NCBI GenBank assembly: GCA_000597885.1 | Contig: CP004371.1 | Location: 744,001 to 808,000 of the forward strand | Length of the DNA: 64,000 nt | Direction of reading: 5' to 3' | DNA from: Flammeovirgaceae bacterium 311 | GTDB lineage: Bacteria; Bacteroidota; Bacteroidia; Cytophagales; Cyclobacteriaceae | Shown here: positions 18,364-27,229 of the stretch, one piece after another | How the letters are laid out: each line of letters opens with the position of its first letter | How positions within the stretch are numbered: the stretch's first letter is position 1 | The notes under the pieces: generated by a model | What the model saw: only the letters and a program-made list of their open reading frames with translations | Told to the model about the DNA's origin: nothing | Database searches by the model: none | Position numbers and translations under genes: made by a program

Positions 18364-19674
18364 CTAGTCAAGCTTAACTTTTCCGGTGCCACGCAATAGA
18401 TCCTCGTAGGTTTCACGTTCGCGGATCAGAAAAACCTCATCGCCATCAATCATTACTTCTGCAGGGCGGGGCAATGCATTGTAGTTACTGGACATAACCA
18501 TGCCATAAGCACCCGAGGTAAAAATTGCAATGATATCACCACGCTGCAGTGGGGGCAGATTCCTGTCTCTGGCCAGGTAATCACTTGATTCGCAAATAGG
18601 CCCTACCACATCATATTTTACAAGCCGTGGATTATCCTGGTCGATTATGCGGTTATCCGGATTCTCCTGGGGGCTGTAAGAGGTTTTAATGGGCCATATA
18701 AAATGCTGTGCATCATAAAGGGCTGGCCTGATCAGGTGATGCATACCTGTATCTACAATGGCAAAGGTTTTGTCTCCGCCTTTTTTCAGGTAGTTAACCT
18801 GAGTTGCAAGGATACCTGCATTACCCGAAATAGTTCTGCCTGGTTCCATGATGATCTGTGCTCCTCTATCGGCATAAGGCTTCAGCAAGGGTACAATTAC
18901 AGCAGCAAAATCATCGTAAGAGGCAGATTTTCCAGTTTCATAATCGGCAGAATAACCTCCTCCTATATCAATGATGTTAATGGTATGCCCCTGTTCCTCC
19001 AGCTCATCAATCAGGGCAGTAATTTTAGTGATGGCAATTTCGTAAGGCTTAGGGCTGTAAATGGGAGAGCCTATGTGAATATGAATACCTGTTACTTTAA
19101 CAAATGGATCGCCTCCATAGGTAGCAAAAAAGGTTTTTGCACGCTCCAGGTCTACACCAAACTTGCTGCCCCTATAGCCAGTTTTGGTTTTGCTGTGCGT
19201 TTTCTCGTCCACCACATCGGGAGTAACCCGCAAGGCTGCTCTTACCTTTACTTTTTTGGAAGCGGCAATACGTGAAATATTTTCGAACTCCGCTTCGCTC
19301 TCAATGTTAAAGATACCAACTCCCTGCTCCAGTGCATAGCTGATCTCCTGATCTGATTTACCGATCCCAGCAAACACAATTTTTGCAGGAGGAGTATTGG
19401 CTTTAAGGGCTAAAAATATCTCTCCTCCGCTAACGGTATCCATTCCTGATCCCTCTTTTACCAGTTCCTGAATCAGGTGAATATTATTGCAGGTTTTGAT
19501 TGAAAAGCAGATAAGGGGGTTTAGAGCAGAGAAAGCAGTCCGCAATTTTTTATAATGTTCCCTAAGAGTATTGGCAGAATAAATATAGCAAGGGGTGCCT
19601 ACTTTAGAAACAATCTCCTGCACGGCCACCTCTTCGCAGAATAACTCGTTGTTTTTTGTATGAAAAAAGTCCAT
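18364..19674 (-). CDS. lysA: Diaminopimelate decarboxylase
   Basis: This PLP-dependent fold-type III decarboxylase of 436 residues makes L-lysine from meso-diaminopimelate, the last step of lysine synthesis. The PLP lysine lies in FSIKTCNN, the glycine-rich phosphate loop in DIGGGYSADYETG, and the C-terminal motif CESSDYLARDR supplies the Cys and other residues that bind the substrate carboxylate. HIHIGSP and EPGRTI are also typical. The ATG at 19672-19674 gives the usual short N-terminal extension (FFHTKNNELFCE). Other dap genes are not in the window. Confidence 0.96.
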   Translation of the reverse strand: MDFFHTKNNELFCEEVAVQEIVSKVGTPCYIYSANTLREHYKKLRTAFSALNPLICFSIKTCNNIHLIQELVKEGSGMDTVSGGEIFLALKANTPPAKIVFAGIGKSDQEISYALEQGVGIFNIESEAEFENISRIAASKKVKVRAALRVTPDVVDEKTHSKTKTGYRGSKFGVDLERAKTFFATYGGDPFVKVTGIHIHIGSPIYSPKPYEIAITKITALIDELEEQGHTINIIDIGGGYSADYETGKSASYDDFAAVIVPLLKPYADRGAQIIMEPGRTISGNAGILATQVNYLKKGGDKTFAIVDTGMHHLIRPALYDAQHFIWPIKTSYSPQENPDNRIIDQDNPRLVKYDVVGPICESSDYLARDRNLPPLQRGDIIAIFTSGAYGMVMSSNYNALPRPAEVMIDGDEVFLIRERETYEDLLRGTGKVKLD

Positions 19675-19793
19675 TTAATTTGTTCTCTACTAAACCAGCG
19701 AAATTTAGACTGAATCCTTTAGAAATAAAATTTAACAAAGCATTTGTCTATCATTACGCTTAAATTATATGATCGCTGCCTGTCCTGGAGGCA

Positions 19794-20654
19794 TCAGTAG
19801 AGCAGTTCTCCCACATGTTTTTTGATATTGCTGCAGATCTGGTCAATTGGCAGATCGTTATCATCGGTGCCAAAGGGATTTTCTATTTCCTCGGCAATCA
19901 GCTCCAGACTGGTAAGGGCATACATAATAAATACCACCACCGGAATTACGTAATAGCCCAGGCTGAAAACCCAGCCAAAAGGCAGGGTAATCACATACAA
20001 AAAGATGAACTTCTTAATAAATACTCCATAGGTATAGGGAATGGGCGTATTCTTAATGCGTTCGCATGCTCCGCAATGATCGGTAAGTGCTTTAATGTCC
20101 TCGTTCAGCATCCACAAATGCGTTTGGGATATTTTGCCACTGCCATACAGGCTGTTAGCTTTTGAGAACATGGCTGCAGCCAGCTGGTTTGGCAAATGCC
20201 GTTCCTTTTTCAAATCCAGTACCGGATCCAGTTCTGTATAATCTTCATTCTCTCTCAGCATATTTCGCAGGGCAAATGCATAATTGGGAATCATCCCCCT
20301 GAAAAAATCTAGATCGTTCTGCCCCAGGCCGAGTGCCTGCAGCTTAATGGAGAGGTTTCTGCAGGTATTGGTCATACCACCCCAGATTTTGCGGCCTTCC
20401 CACCAGCGGTCGTAAGCAGTATTGGTTCTGAAAACCAGCAGCAGTGAAATAACAAAACCAAGCACACTGTGCATCATGCCAATGTTCCGGATAGTACTGG
20501 CATCTTCCACACTGAGATAATGCAGCTCCAAATAGGCAATAACACCGGAATAAACGCTCAACGCCAGCATCAGCGGCAAAAGCTGTCTGAAGGTATCGGC
20601 CTTAGTGAGTCTGAATATAAAAACGAACCAGGCTTTCGGGTTGTAATTGATCAT
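19794..20654 (-). CDS. Bestrophin-family anion channel
   Basis: The 286-residue membrane protein matches bacterial bestrophins (formerly UPF0187/YneE). N-terminal RLTKADTFRQLLP and the first transmembrane helix are followed by LVFRTNTAYDRWWEGRKIWG, the family's most conserved stretch. Near the C-terminus are two more hydrophobic segments and the acidic ENPFGTDDNDLPID. Members are pentameric anion or, in some bacteria, cation channels; ion preference cannot be told here. It lies 119 bases downstream of lysA on the same strand; there is no reason to assume a shared function. Confidence 0.9.
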   Translation of the reverse strand: MINYNPKAWFVFIFRLTKADTFRQLLPLMLALSVYSGVIAYLELHYLSVEDASTIRNIGMMHSVLGFVISLLLVFRTNTAYDRWWEGRKIWGGMTNTCRNLSIKLQALGLGQNDLDFFRGMIPNYAFALRNMLRENEDYTELDPVLDLKKERHLPNQLAAAMFSKANSLYGSGKISQTHLWMLNEDIKALTDHCGACERIKNTPIPYTYGVFIKKFIFLYVITLPFGWVFSLGYYVIPVVVFIMYALTSLELIAEEIENPFGTDDNDLPIDQICSNIKKHVGELLY

Positions 20655-21205
20655 TTTCAGGAAAGAGAGCCTAAAAATAATAAGCTTTTTATTTAATGTC
20701 CGATAATCAGCATCAGATCTATCCCTCTTCCGGGTAAAATGTGTGAAACCCGCTAATAAATATTCAAGGGGTAAGGTTACGAAAAAGGAGGCTGAAATCT
20801 GCCGGACGTACTCTGAAAAATGCCCGTCAGGATCTTCTGTATTTAATGTATGACAGTTTCTTAAGCTATCTGCTCAGCTTTATAAACCAGCTAATCTAAA
20901 TATACTTCCGCCAGCCTGTCACAGGCTCAGGGGATTCCTGAGGAGGCAAATTTTGAAAAAGGATAAATTTTTTTAAATGTGCATGTTTAATAATCCTGTC
21001 CCTGTGTCAGTACCAGGTTTCCAAAAGCAATGAATATGATAATTAACAGAAGATAGCAAAACGATTTATTGATCAACATAGTAAGACTTGAGGAGTCATA
21101 CAAATGTTAGTTTTGATAGCTTACAAAGCTGTTTTGTTTAGCTGATGCAGATGGCAATCAGCCAGCTGATGATAGCATGGGACGAATTACTACCCTAAAA
21201 AAAGA

Positions 21206-21233
21206 AATACCGGCAACCTAAGCCGCCGGTATT
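21206..21233 (-). terminator. Strong Rho-independent terminator of the small transcript
   Basis: A perfect 9-bp stem (AATACCGGC / GCCGGTATT) with a ten-base loop is followed on the minus strand by TTCTTTTTTT. No annotated gene on this strand ends nearby, which argues that the small upstream ORF/RNA is really transcribed. Confidence 0.75.
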
Positions 21234-21284
21234 AAAATCCATATGTGCTATCAAATCCTCTGTGGTTACTTCACCAACAAATCG

Positions 21285-21341
21285 TTAGTAAGCAACACCC
21301 TCAGAAATTAGATTTGAATAACAGTGCATTGGACTAGACAT
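21285..21341 (-). CDS. 18-residue small ORF with strong Shine-Dalgarno
   Basis: The ATG at 21339-21341 is preceded by AGGAGG at 21346-21351 (GGAGGTACAATG), the best Shine-Dalgarno seen in the window; almost no other gene here has one. The peptide is MSSPMHCYSNLISEGVAY. It is too short for domain analysis and has one cysteine. It may be a leader peptide whose translation controls the hairpins around it, or a functional micro-protein. It could also be a chance frame in a structured RNA, but Shine-Dalgarno, ORF and terminator together make chance less likely. Confidence 0.5.
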   Translation of the reverse strand: MSSPMHCYSNLISEGVAY

Positions 21342-21736
21342 TGTACCTCCTTTCTTTTAGTAAAAGATCGGTTTCTACTAAACCGGATAACGCCCGTCAC
21401 CGATTTGTAAATGAAAAACAGCTGCAGAAAGTTCTCCTACTTTATACATTGATCTGGAAATATTTTCTCTTCATTTTTAACAACCTGTAATTCAGACATT
21501 CAGTAAAAAATATTTTATTCTTAAATTTTTAAGAGTATACTGTGTATGCTCCTGCTTTTCACTTTCCAACTGTCATCAAAACCAAGAACTGCTGGCAAAA
21601 TTCTTTGCAGAACAAATGCACTGTTTGAATCTTATTATATAAGCATGAAGGCATTCATCATAGTTTATTAACATGATGAATAATGATAACTTGATGTTAT
21701 CAAATCCTATCTCTATAGTATCCTTATGTACGCATC

Positions 21737-21756
21737 ATTCCCGTTCAAGCGGGAAT
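21737..21756. other. Isolated hairpin
   Basis: ATTCCCG, six bases, CGGGAAT is an exact 7-bp inverted repeat followed on the plus strand by CTGTTTGTAATAT. No gene ends nearby. It could be an orphan terminator or a remnant of something lost. Confidence 0.35.
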
Positions 21757-22157
21757 CTGTTTGTAATATCTATTGAAATCTCACTACCTGAAGTACATCT
21801 GCAGATCACTGCACAGGTTCCGCTTCCTGTGTGGTCTACCTGAACAGCATTACACGTCCAGGAGATGCCGAATGCTATTTATGAAATAGCTTCTAAGCAT
21901 ATTGCTACAAAAGAGTAAGCGCAAAAAGGAAAAAGAAGAATCTCTAACTGCTGTGCGCAGAGAGCCATAAATGAATTGGTACTGCCACCTCTACTCTATC
22001 AGATAAAGCTGCATCAGTAATCAGATTTGAAGAGATTTAATGTTTAAGTAAGCATGTGTTACAGGTGTTATTGATTATACCAATTTGAATGAAGCTTTGA
22101 TGAATTTTTAATAATCAGGAATGGGTCAGATACCAGCTTAAAGGATTAGCAATGAAA

Positions 22158-22176
22158 AGGGGCCTTAGCGGCCCCT
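22158..22176 (-). terminator. Terminator of the prkA-yeaH-spoVR operon
   Basis: AGGGGCC, five bases, GGCCCCT is followed by TTTT on the minus strand, about 40 bases beyond the spoVR stop. Confidence 0.75.
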
Positions 22177-22215
22177 CTTGATGTCAATTTTTAAATTTAA
22201 AGTTAAACTTATATG

Positions 22216-23730
22216 CTATTTACATTCAAAAGTCTGCTCGTTTACTCCCAGCTTGTTTTTTGAATGTATCTCTACCGGAAAGCCCCAGAGGTAACGAATT
22301 TGCTCCAGCACTTTTTTGCTATTTTCCGGCTCAAGCTTGCGGTCGTTGTGCATATAGTGAGTGAGCGACAGCTTGTTTGTTGCATGCGTATCCACACTGG
22401 ACACCTGTAAGTTTGGCACATAGCTGATGCGATCGTACTGCTGGCTTAGCTGCTCTCTTACTTTTTTGTAGCCCCTTTCATTATGGATGGCATTGATCAG
22501 GTATTCCTTTTTGTGTTCATCATCTGTAATGGCAAAAAGCTTCATATCCCGCATTACCTTAGGCGAAAGATACTGAAGGATGAAACTGTCATCACGGAAA
22601 TTTTCCATCACAAAGTGAACCTGTTCCAGCCAGTCCTTACCAATCAGGTCAGGGAACCATAGCCTGTCTTCCGGTGTGGGATCCAGGCATATACGTTTTA
22701 TATCCATAAAAATATTAAAGCCAAGCGTATAAGGGTTTAGACCGCTGAAATACTTGCTGCTATATTCCGGCTGGTACAAAACGCTGCTATGGCTCTTGAT
22801 GAACTCAAGCATAAAGCCATCGTTCACATAGCCTTCATCGTAGAGTTTATAGATGATGTGGTAATGCACAAAGGTAGCAAAGCCTTCGTTCATTACTTTG
22901 GTAGCTCCCTGTGGATAATAGTACTGGGCTACTTTACGTACAATACGCACTATTTCCCGCTTCCAGGTGGGTAAAGTGGGGGCAAACTTCTCTATGAAGT
23001 ATAAAATATTCTCTTCCGGCTCCAGCGGAAATTTTTTATTTTTTTTAAAAACACCTTCAGCGGCTTCTGGTGCTGATGGCAATGTTTTCCAAAGCTCATT
23101 GTAATTTTCACGCCTGATGGTGGTAAGCTTTTTTAATCGCTCATTTTCCTCCATGGCAGAACGTTTGCCAGGTTTTTTATAACGATCTATTCCATGGTTC
23201 ATAAGTGCATGACAGGCATCCAGCACACGCTCCACTTCCTCAGAACCGTATTCTTCTTCACACTTCAGTATATAATCTCTGGCGAAAACCATATAGTCCA
23301 CAATGGAGTCGGCAGAGGTCCAGTCCAGGAACATATAGTTATTGGCAAAAAAAGCATTATGGCCCTGGCAGGCATGTGCAATCACCAGCAGCATCATGCA
23401 GGTGGAGTTATTCTCCATATTGTAGCTGATGCAGGGATTGGAGTTAATCACCATCTCGTAAGACAGCCCCATCCTGCCCTTGCTGTAATTGTTCTGATTC
23501 ATGACGAAATCCTTGCCGAATTTCCAGTGTGGATAGGAAGTAGGCAAACCAATGAGCGAATAAGCATCCAGCATTTGCTCAGAGGTTACAATTTCTATCT
23601 GGTTAGGATAAATTTTCAGCTTCAGGTACTCCTTCCCGATTCTGTCTATTACCTCATCTGCTGCTTCCAGGGTTTTATAATCCCAGTTGGGATTACAAAA
23701 AAGGGCTTTATAATTTTCTTTCTGGCTCAT
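22216..23730 (-). CDS. SpoVR-family protein (YcgB homologue)
   Basis: The 504-residue protein matches the SpoVR family across its length. It has CMMLLVIAHACQGHNAFFANN, NEGFATFVHYHIIYKLY and LNPYTLGFNIFMDIKRI, with several His/Glu pairs that look metal-binding. SpoVR was named for cortex formation in Bacillus spores but is widespread in non-spore-formers, usually beside PrkA and YeaH; its biochemical activity is not established. Here it is the last of three genes in the order prkA-yeaH-spoVR and starts 12 bases after the yeaH stop, so they are co-transcribed. A role in stress or stationary-phase adaptation is inferred from the E. coli yeaG-yeaH/ycgB set. Confidence 0.92.
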   Translation of the reverse strand: MSQKENYKALFCNPNWDYKTLEAADEVIDRIGKEYLKLKIYPNQIEIVTSEQMLDAYSLIGLPTSYPHWKFGKDFVMNQNNYSKGRMGLSYEMVINSNPCISYNMENNSTCMMLLVIAHACQGHNAFFANNYMFLDWTSADSIVDYMVFARDYILKCEEEYGSEEVERVLDACHALMNHGIDRYKKPGKRSAMEENERLKKLTTIRRENYNELWKTLPSAPEAAEGVFKKNKKFPLEPEENILYFIEKFAPTLPTWKREIVRIVRKVAQYYYPQGATKVMNEGFATFVHYHIIYKLYDEGYVNDGFMLEFIKSHSSVLYQPEYSSKYFSGLNPYTLGFNIFMDIKRICLDPTPEDRLWFPDLIGKDWLEQVHFVMENFRDDSFILQYLSPKVMRDMKLFAITDDEHKKEYLINAIHNERGYKKVREQLSQQYDRISYVPNLQVSSVDTHATNKLSLTHYMHNDRKLEPENSKKVLEQIRYLWGFPVEIHSKNKLGVNEQTFECK

Positions 23731-23742
23731 AGGCTTACAGGG

Positions 23743-25011
23743 TCAAACATCACTTAATTCACTTCTTTTCCTGAAAAGGCCTCTGAATACCGGCCAAATC
23801 TGGTGCACTTCCTTAATGCGGCGCATGGAGAAATTTTCCTCATCGCAAACTTCTTTATATGACTGCCAAAGGTCTCCTTCGCTGCTTTTATTGATTTCTA
23901 TATAGGCCATATATTGAACTTCGGGCAAAATGGTATCCTTCACCAGACGCCTGCACTCCACCGCATCATCGCGTGACCATACATCGCCATCCGATGCCTG
24001 GCAACAGTAAATATTCCAGCTATCATCGAAGCGCTCCCTCCTGATCTTGTCCATTAATTTTAGGGATGGGGCTACCACGGTACCACCGCTCTCGCGGGAG
24101 TTAAAGAACTCCTCCTCATTTACCTCTTTAGCTTCTGTGTGGTGGCGAATAAACACCAGCTCTACATTTTTATACTGGCGCGTAAGGAAGATGTACAGCA
24201 GGGTGAAGAATCTCTTGGCAATGTCTTTTTCGTGCTGCCCCATGGAGGCAGATACGTCCATGATGCAAAACATAACAGCAGAGGTAACCGGTGTGGGCAC
24301 CCGCTCAAAATTGTTGTAACGCAGGTCTACATCCTCAAAAAAAGGAATGGTTTTAGACTGTTTGGTTACTTTTTCTATTTCAAGAGCCAGCACAAGCTTG
24401 CGGGCATCATCATCGCAAAGGGCATATTGCACTTCCAGCTCCTTCAGCTTTTTGTTAAAAGCCCCCTTCAGGGCCAGCTGCCGCCCCAAAGACTGCTGAT
24501 AGCTTGATTTAATGTTTAACCTGGAAGGAACACTGTCTTTGGTATAACCGGCACGTTTGTAGTTATAGGTAACAGTGCTTTCCATGAACTTCTTCAGCAG
24601 GTTTGGCAGTGCCAGATCATCAAAGAAATATTTCAGGAATTCTTCGCGGGAAAGCACCACCATAAAGTCATCTTCGGTGATTTCCGGGCTATTGGATCCT
24701 TTACCTTTGCCGCTTCCACTCCCAGCGCCCCCTTCGGGTTTGGGAATGGTATCACCCTCATTAAAGCGATCGTTACCCGGCCGTACGCTGTACTTTTTGC
24801 CGGAACCGGCTGCATGCCGGAAGGTGGGCTCATCAATACCTTTTACAGGTACACTCACACTCCCGCCCGAACTGCTGTCTTTCAGGCTCTCCTGGCTAAT
24901 GATATTAGGAATAGCTTTCTTGATCTGATCCTCTACCCGCTTCAAGAACTTCTGACGATTGCCGGTAGATTTACCTTTATTATTAGTTCTTCTATCTACA
25001 ATATTGCTCAT
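23743..25011 (-). CDS. yeaH: DUF444 / YeaH-YhbH family VWA-domain protein
   Basis: From the ATG at 25009-25011 the protein is 422 residues and begins MSNIVDRRTNNKGKSTGNRQ, matching the family start. The frame stays open for 23 codons further into the flanking repeat, but that extension is not conserved-looking. The first 120 residues are basic and Gly/Ser-rich. The C-terminal half is a von Willebrand A-type domain with the MIDAS motif DVSASMGQHE, a distal ESGGT threonine, and ASDGDVW. YeaH is the usual partner of PrkA kinase and SpoVR, probably as an adaptor; mechanism unknown. The inverted-repeat element lies directly upstream, between it and prkA. Confidence 0.92.
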   Translation of the reverse strand: MSNIVDRRTNNKGKSTGNRQKFLKRVEDQIKKAIPNIISQESLKDSSSGGSVSVPVKGIDEPTFRHAAGSGKKYSVRPGNDRFNEGDTIPKPEGGAGSGSGKGKGSNSPEITEDDFMVVLSREEFLKYFFDDLALPNLLKKFMESTVTYNYKRAGYTKDSVPSRLNIKSSYQQSLGRQLALKGAFNKKLKELEVQYALCDDDARKLVLALEIEKVTKQSKTIPFFEDVDLRYNNFERVPTPVTSAVMFCIMDVSASMGQHEKDIAKRFFTLLYIFLTRQYKNVELVFIRHHTEAKEVNEEEFFNSRESGGTVVAPSLKLMDKIRRERFDDSWNIYCCQASDGDVWSRDDAVECRRLVKDTILPEVQYMAYIEINKSSEGDLWQSYKEVCDEENFSMRRIKEVHQIWPVFRGLFRKRSELSDV

Positions 25012-25035
25012 GGGATTTTTTATGAGTGAGTGAGA

Positions 25036-25291
25036 GAATGAGTAAATGAGCGGTCCGCCACGGTAAATTATTGAACCCACTCCTGCTTGTATACAGTTTA
25101 ATTAACAGCATGACAGGCTGTATATTAACCCCGTGCAGCATGATGAACACTACCGTGAGTATCTTTAAGATCATAGAACCTAATCCCAAAAATAATTTGC
25201 TTAAGGCAGCAACCTAAGATTGATGCAGTAGCGATATGTTCATTTACCGCCGCGGCTACGCACCCCTGACGGACTGCTCATTCACTCATTC
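25036..25291. repeat. MITE-like element with 22-bp inverted ends
   Basis: The left end 25036-25057 (GAATGAGTAAATGAGCGGTC...) and the right end 25270-25291 are inverted copies matching at 20 of 22 positions. The 212 bases between them hold no gene, though the inner flanks share a GGTAAAT word. The element fills almost all of the prkA-yeaH gap. This suits a non-autonomous miniature transposable element or a large cruciform/mRNA hairpin. Direct target-site repeats were not clearly visible. The ends consist largely of GAGTGAATGAGT-like simple sequence, so slippage origin is possible. Confidence 0.5.
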
Positions 25292-25300
25292 AAAATTTGA

Positions 25301-27229
25301 CTAGGACATCGTTTTTCTCACGCGCATAAACCAGTCAACCAGTATGCGTATCTGCTTATCTGTGTATCCACGGTCTTTCATGCGACGCGTAAAGTCCCTA
25401 TGTTTCTTTTCATCCTCTTCATTGGATTTCACATTGAAAGAAACCACTGGCAGCAAATCTTCCGTATTGGTGAAGATTTTCTTCTCAATTACATTTTTGA
25501 TCTTCTCATAAGAATCCCAGCGTGGACTTTTACCACCGTTATTGGCCCGGTACCTAAGGGTGAAATTGGTTACCTCTGCCCTGAAATCTTTAGGATTTGC
25601 TATACCGGCAGGCTTTTCAATTTTCTCCAGCTCCTCATTCAGTATGCTTCTATCCAGCACCTCTCCCGTATCCGGATCACGATAATCATTGTTCTGCATC
25701 CAATGGTCGGCGTAGATCACATACTTTTCAAAAATATTCTGGCCATAAGAGCTATAGGACTCTATATAGGCTTTCTGTATCTCATCAGAGATAAATTCAG
25801 CATATTTGCTAACCAGGATAGATTTAATGAGGGTGAGGTAGCGGTTTTCAGTATCGGGCGGCAGCATCATTTTGATTACCTCCTGCTCGAGTACATACAG
25901 CAGGTGCACCGGGTTGGCGGCAATTTCTTCGCTATCGAAATTGAAAACCTTGGAAAGAATTTTAAAGGCAAAGCGGGTGGAAATACCAGTCATACCTTCG
26001 TTGATGCCGGCATCGTCACGATACTCCTGGATAGATTTTGCATTAGGATCGGTTTCTTTCAGCGTCTCGCCATTGTACACCCTCATTTTAGAATAGAGAC
26101 TGGAGTTTTCAGGCTCCTTCAGGCGCGACATTACAGAAAACTCAGCCAGCAACTCCAGCGTTTTAGGCGCACAGGGTGAGTTGCGCAGTGAGCTTTCTTC
26201 AATTAACTTTTCATATATCTTTATCTCTTCACTTACACGCAGGCAGTATGGCACCTGCACTTTATAAATACGATCCAGGAATGCTTCGTTTTTCTTATCG
26301 TTGGTAAACTTAGCCCATTCGCTCTCGTTAGAGTGCGCCAGAATGATACCATCAAATGGTATTGCTCCGATAGGCTCAGTGCCTTTATAGTTCTTTTCCT
26401 GTGTGGCAGTTAAAAGTGGATTAAGCACTTTAATGGGTGCCTTAAACATTTCCACAAACTCCAGCACACCCTGATTTGCCAGGCAAAGGCCACCGGTATA
26501 GGAATAGGCATCCGGATCGCTCTGCTGGTACTCTGCCAGCTTGCGGATGTCTACCTTGCCCACCAGAGTGGAAATATCCTGGTTATTTTCGTCTCCCGGT
26601 TCAGTCTTGGCAACAGCAATCTGATCCTGCACCGATGGGAATAGCTTCACAACTCTGAACTTGTTGATATCGCCATCAAACTCACGAAGGCGCTTTGAAG
26701 CCCAGGGGCTCATGCAGGCCGGAATGTACCGGACAGGAATACCATATTCCTCCTCCAGCTCTTTTTTATAATCAGCAAATAGACCCAGCGGGCTTTCGTA
26801 AACAGGACTTACCTGATCGTAAGCCTTCAGTACATAAATTGGATTTTGCTGGATGAGGTGCTTGATCTTTTCGGCCAGAGAGCTCTTACCACCGCCTACC
26901 GGTCCCATTAAATAAAGTATTTGTTTCTTCTCCTCCAGCCCCTGTGCAGAATGGCGGAAGTAAGAAACAATCTGCTCAATGGTGCTTTCCATGCCATAGA
27001 ATTCACGGAAGGCAGGATAGATTTTAATACGCTTATTGGAGAATATTCGGCTTAGTACAGGATCCTCACGGGTATCCAGCAGTTCCGGCTCCCCAATCGC
27101 ATTCAGAAGTCGTTCTGCCGGTTTTGAATAAACCTGCTGATCTTTTCGACACTCTTCCAGATACTCCGAGACTGTCATTTCATTGGTGGCGGTACTGTAA
27201 TTTGTTCTAATTTTTTCTAAGATATTCAT
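25301..27229 (-). CDS. prkA: PrkA-family serine protein kinase (YeaG)
   Basis: The protein has an AAA+ N-terminal half with Walker A GPVGGGKSS near residues 108-116 and a C-terminal PrkA domain, for a length of 642 residues, the family norm. ILAHSNESEWAKF and GISTRFAFKIL are conserved PrkA stretches. PrkA proteins are reported as serine kinases and, in Bacillus, as AAA+ proteases; in E. coli YeaG acts with YeaH in nutrient-stress responses. The ATG at 27227-27229 (MNILEKIRTNYS) is chosen over an upstream in-frame TTG at 27235. It is first in the prkA-yeaH-spoVR operon, although the 289-base gap to yeaH is unusually large and filled by the inverted-repeat element. Confidence 0.94.
   Translation of the reverse strand: MNILEKIRTNYSTATNEMTVSEYLEECRKDQQVYSKPAERLLNAIGEPELLDTREDPVLSRIFSNKRIKIYPAFREFYGMESTIEQIVSYFRHSAQGLEEKKQILYLMGPVGGGKSSLAEKIKHLIQQNPIYVLKAYDQVSPVYESPLGLFADYKKELEEEYGIPVRYIPACMSPWASKRLREFDGDINKFRVVKLFPSVQDQIAVAKTEPGDENNQDISTLVGKVDIRKLAEYQQSDPDAYSYTGGLCLANQGVLEFVEMFKAPIKVLNPLLTATQEKNYKGTEPIGAIPFDGIILAHSNESEWAKFTNDKKNEAFLDRIYKVQVPYCLRVSEEIKIYEKLIEESSLRNSPCAPKTLELLAEFSVMSRLKEPENSSLYSKMRVYNGETLKETDPNAKSIQEYRDDAGINEGMTGISTRFAFKILSKVFNFDSEEIAANPVHLLYVLEQEVIKMMLPPDTENRYLTLIKSILVSKYAEFISDEIQKAYIESYSSYGQNIFEKYVIYADHWMQNNDYRDPDTGEVLDRSILNEELEKIEKPAGIANPKDFRAEVTNFTLRYRANNGGKSPRWDSYEKIKNVIEKKIFTNTEDLLPVVSFNVKSNEEDEKKHRDFTRRMKDRGYTDKQIRILVDWFMRVRKTMS

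Larger units (their letters stand above)
21200..21390 (-). ncRNA. Candidate small structured RNA / translated leader
   Basis: Reading the minus strand, the order is: hairpin A (CGGTTT, five bases, AAACCG; plus 21369-21385); overlapping hairpin B (TTTAGTA with TACTAAA; plus 21356-21382), which cannot form at the same time; AGGAGG; an 18-codon ORF; 51 bases; and a 9-bp GC-rich terminator with a T-run. The whole transcript would be about 190 nucleotides. This looks like a self-contained, terminated unit with switchable structure near the ribosome-binding site. No known RNA family was recognised, and the promoter was not identified. Confidence 0.5.
20655..22215. other. 1.56-kb gene-poor region
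   Basis: This is the longest gap between genes. It contains the small Shine-Dalgarno ORF/RNA and its terminator at 21206-21385, a lone hairpin at 21737-21756 (ATTCCCG, six bases, CGGGAAT) and the spoVR terminator near 22158. The parts at 20700-21180 and 21760-22150 show no credible gene in either strand. Confidence 0.55.

Noticed and set aside
21200-21284. The frame of the 18-codon ORF stays open after its TAA for 29 codons through the terminator, ending TGGLGCRYFFF, which looks like a GG-leader bacteriocin tail
   Set aside because: The run lies inside a strong terminator hairpin and T-tract, whose bases alone generate these residues. An open run of 29 codons is quite likely by chance, and no readthrough signal is evident.
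25012-25080. Upstream extension of the yeaH reading frame (23 codons)
   Set aside because: The extra residues derive from the inverted-repeat/simple-sequence element; family members start at MSNIVDRR-like sequence.
25400-26179. A 259-codon plus-strand frame
   Set aside because: Antisense shadow of prkA, with no recognisable domain or start signal.
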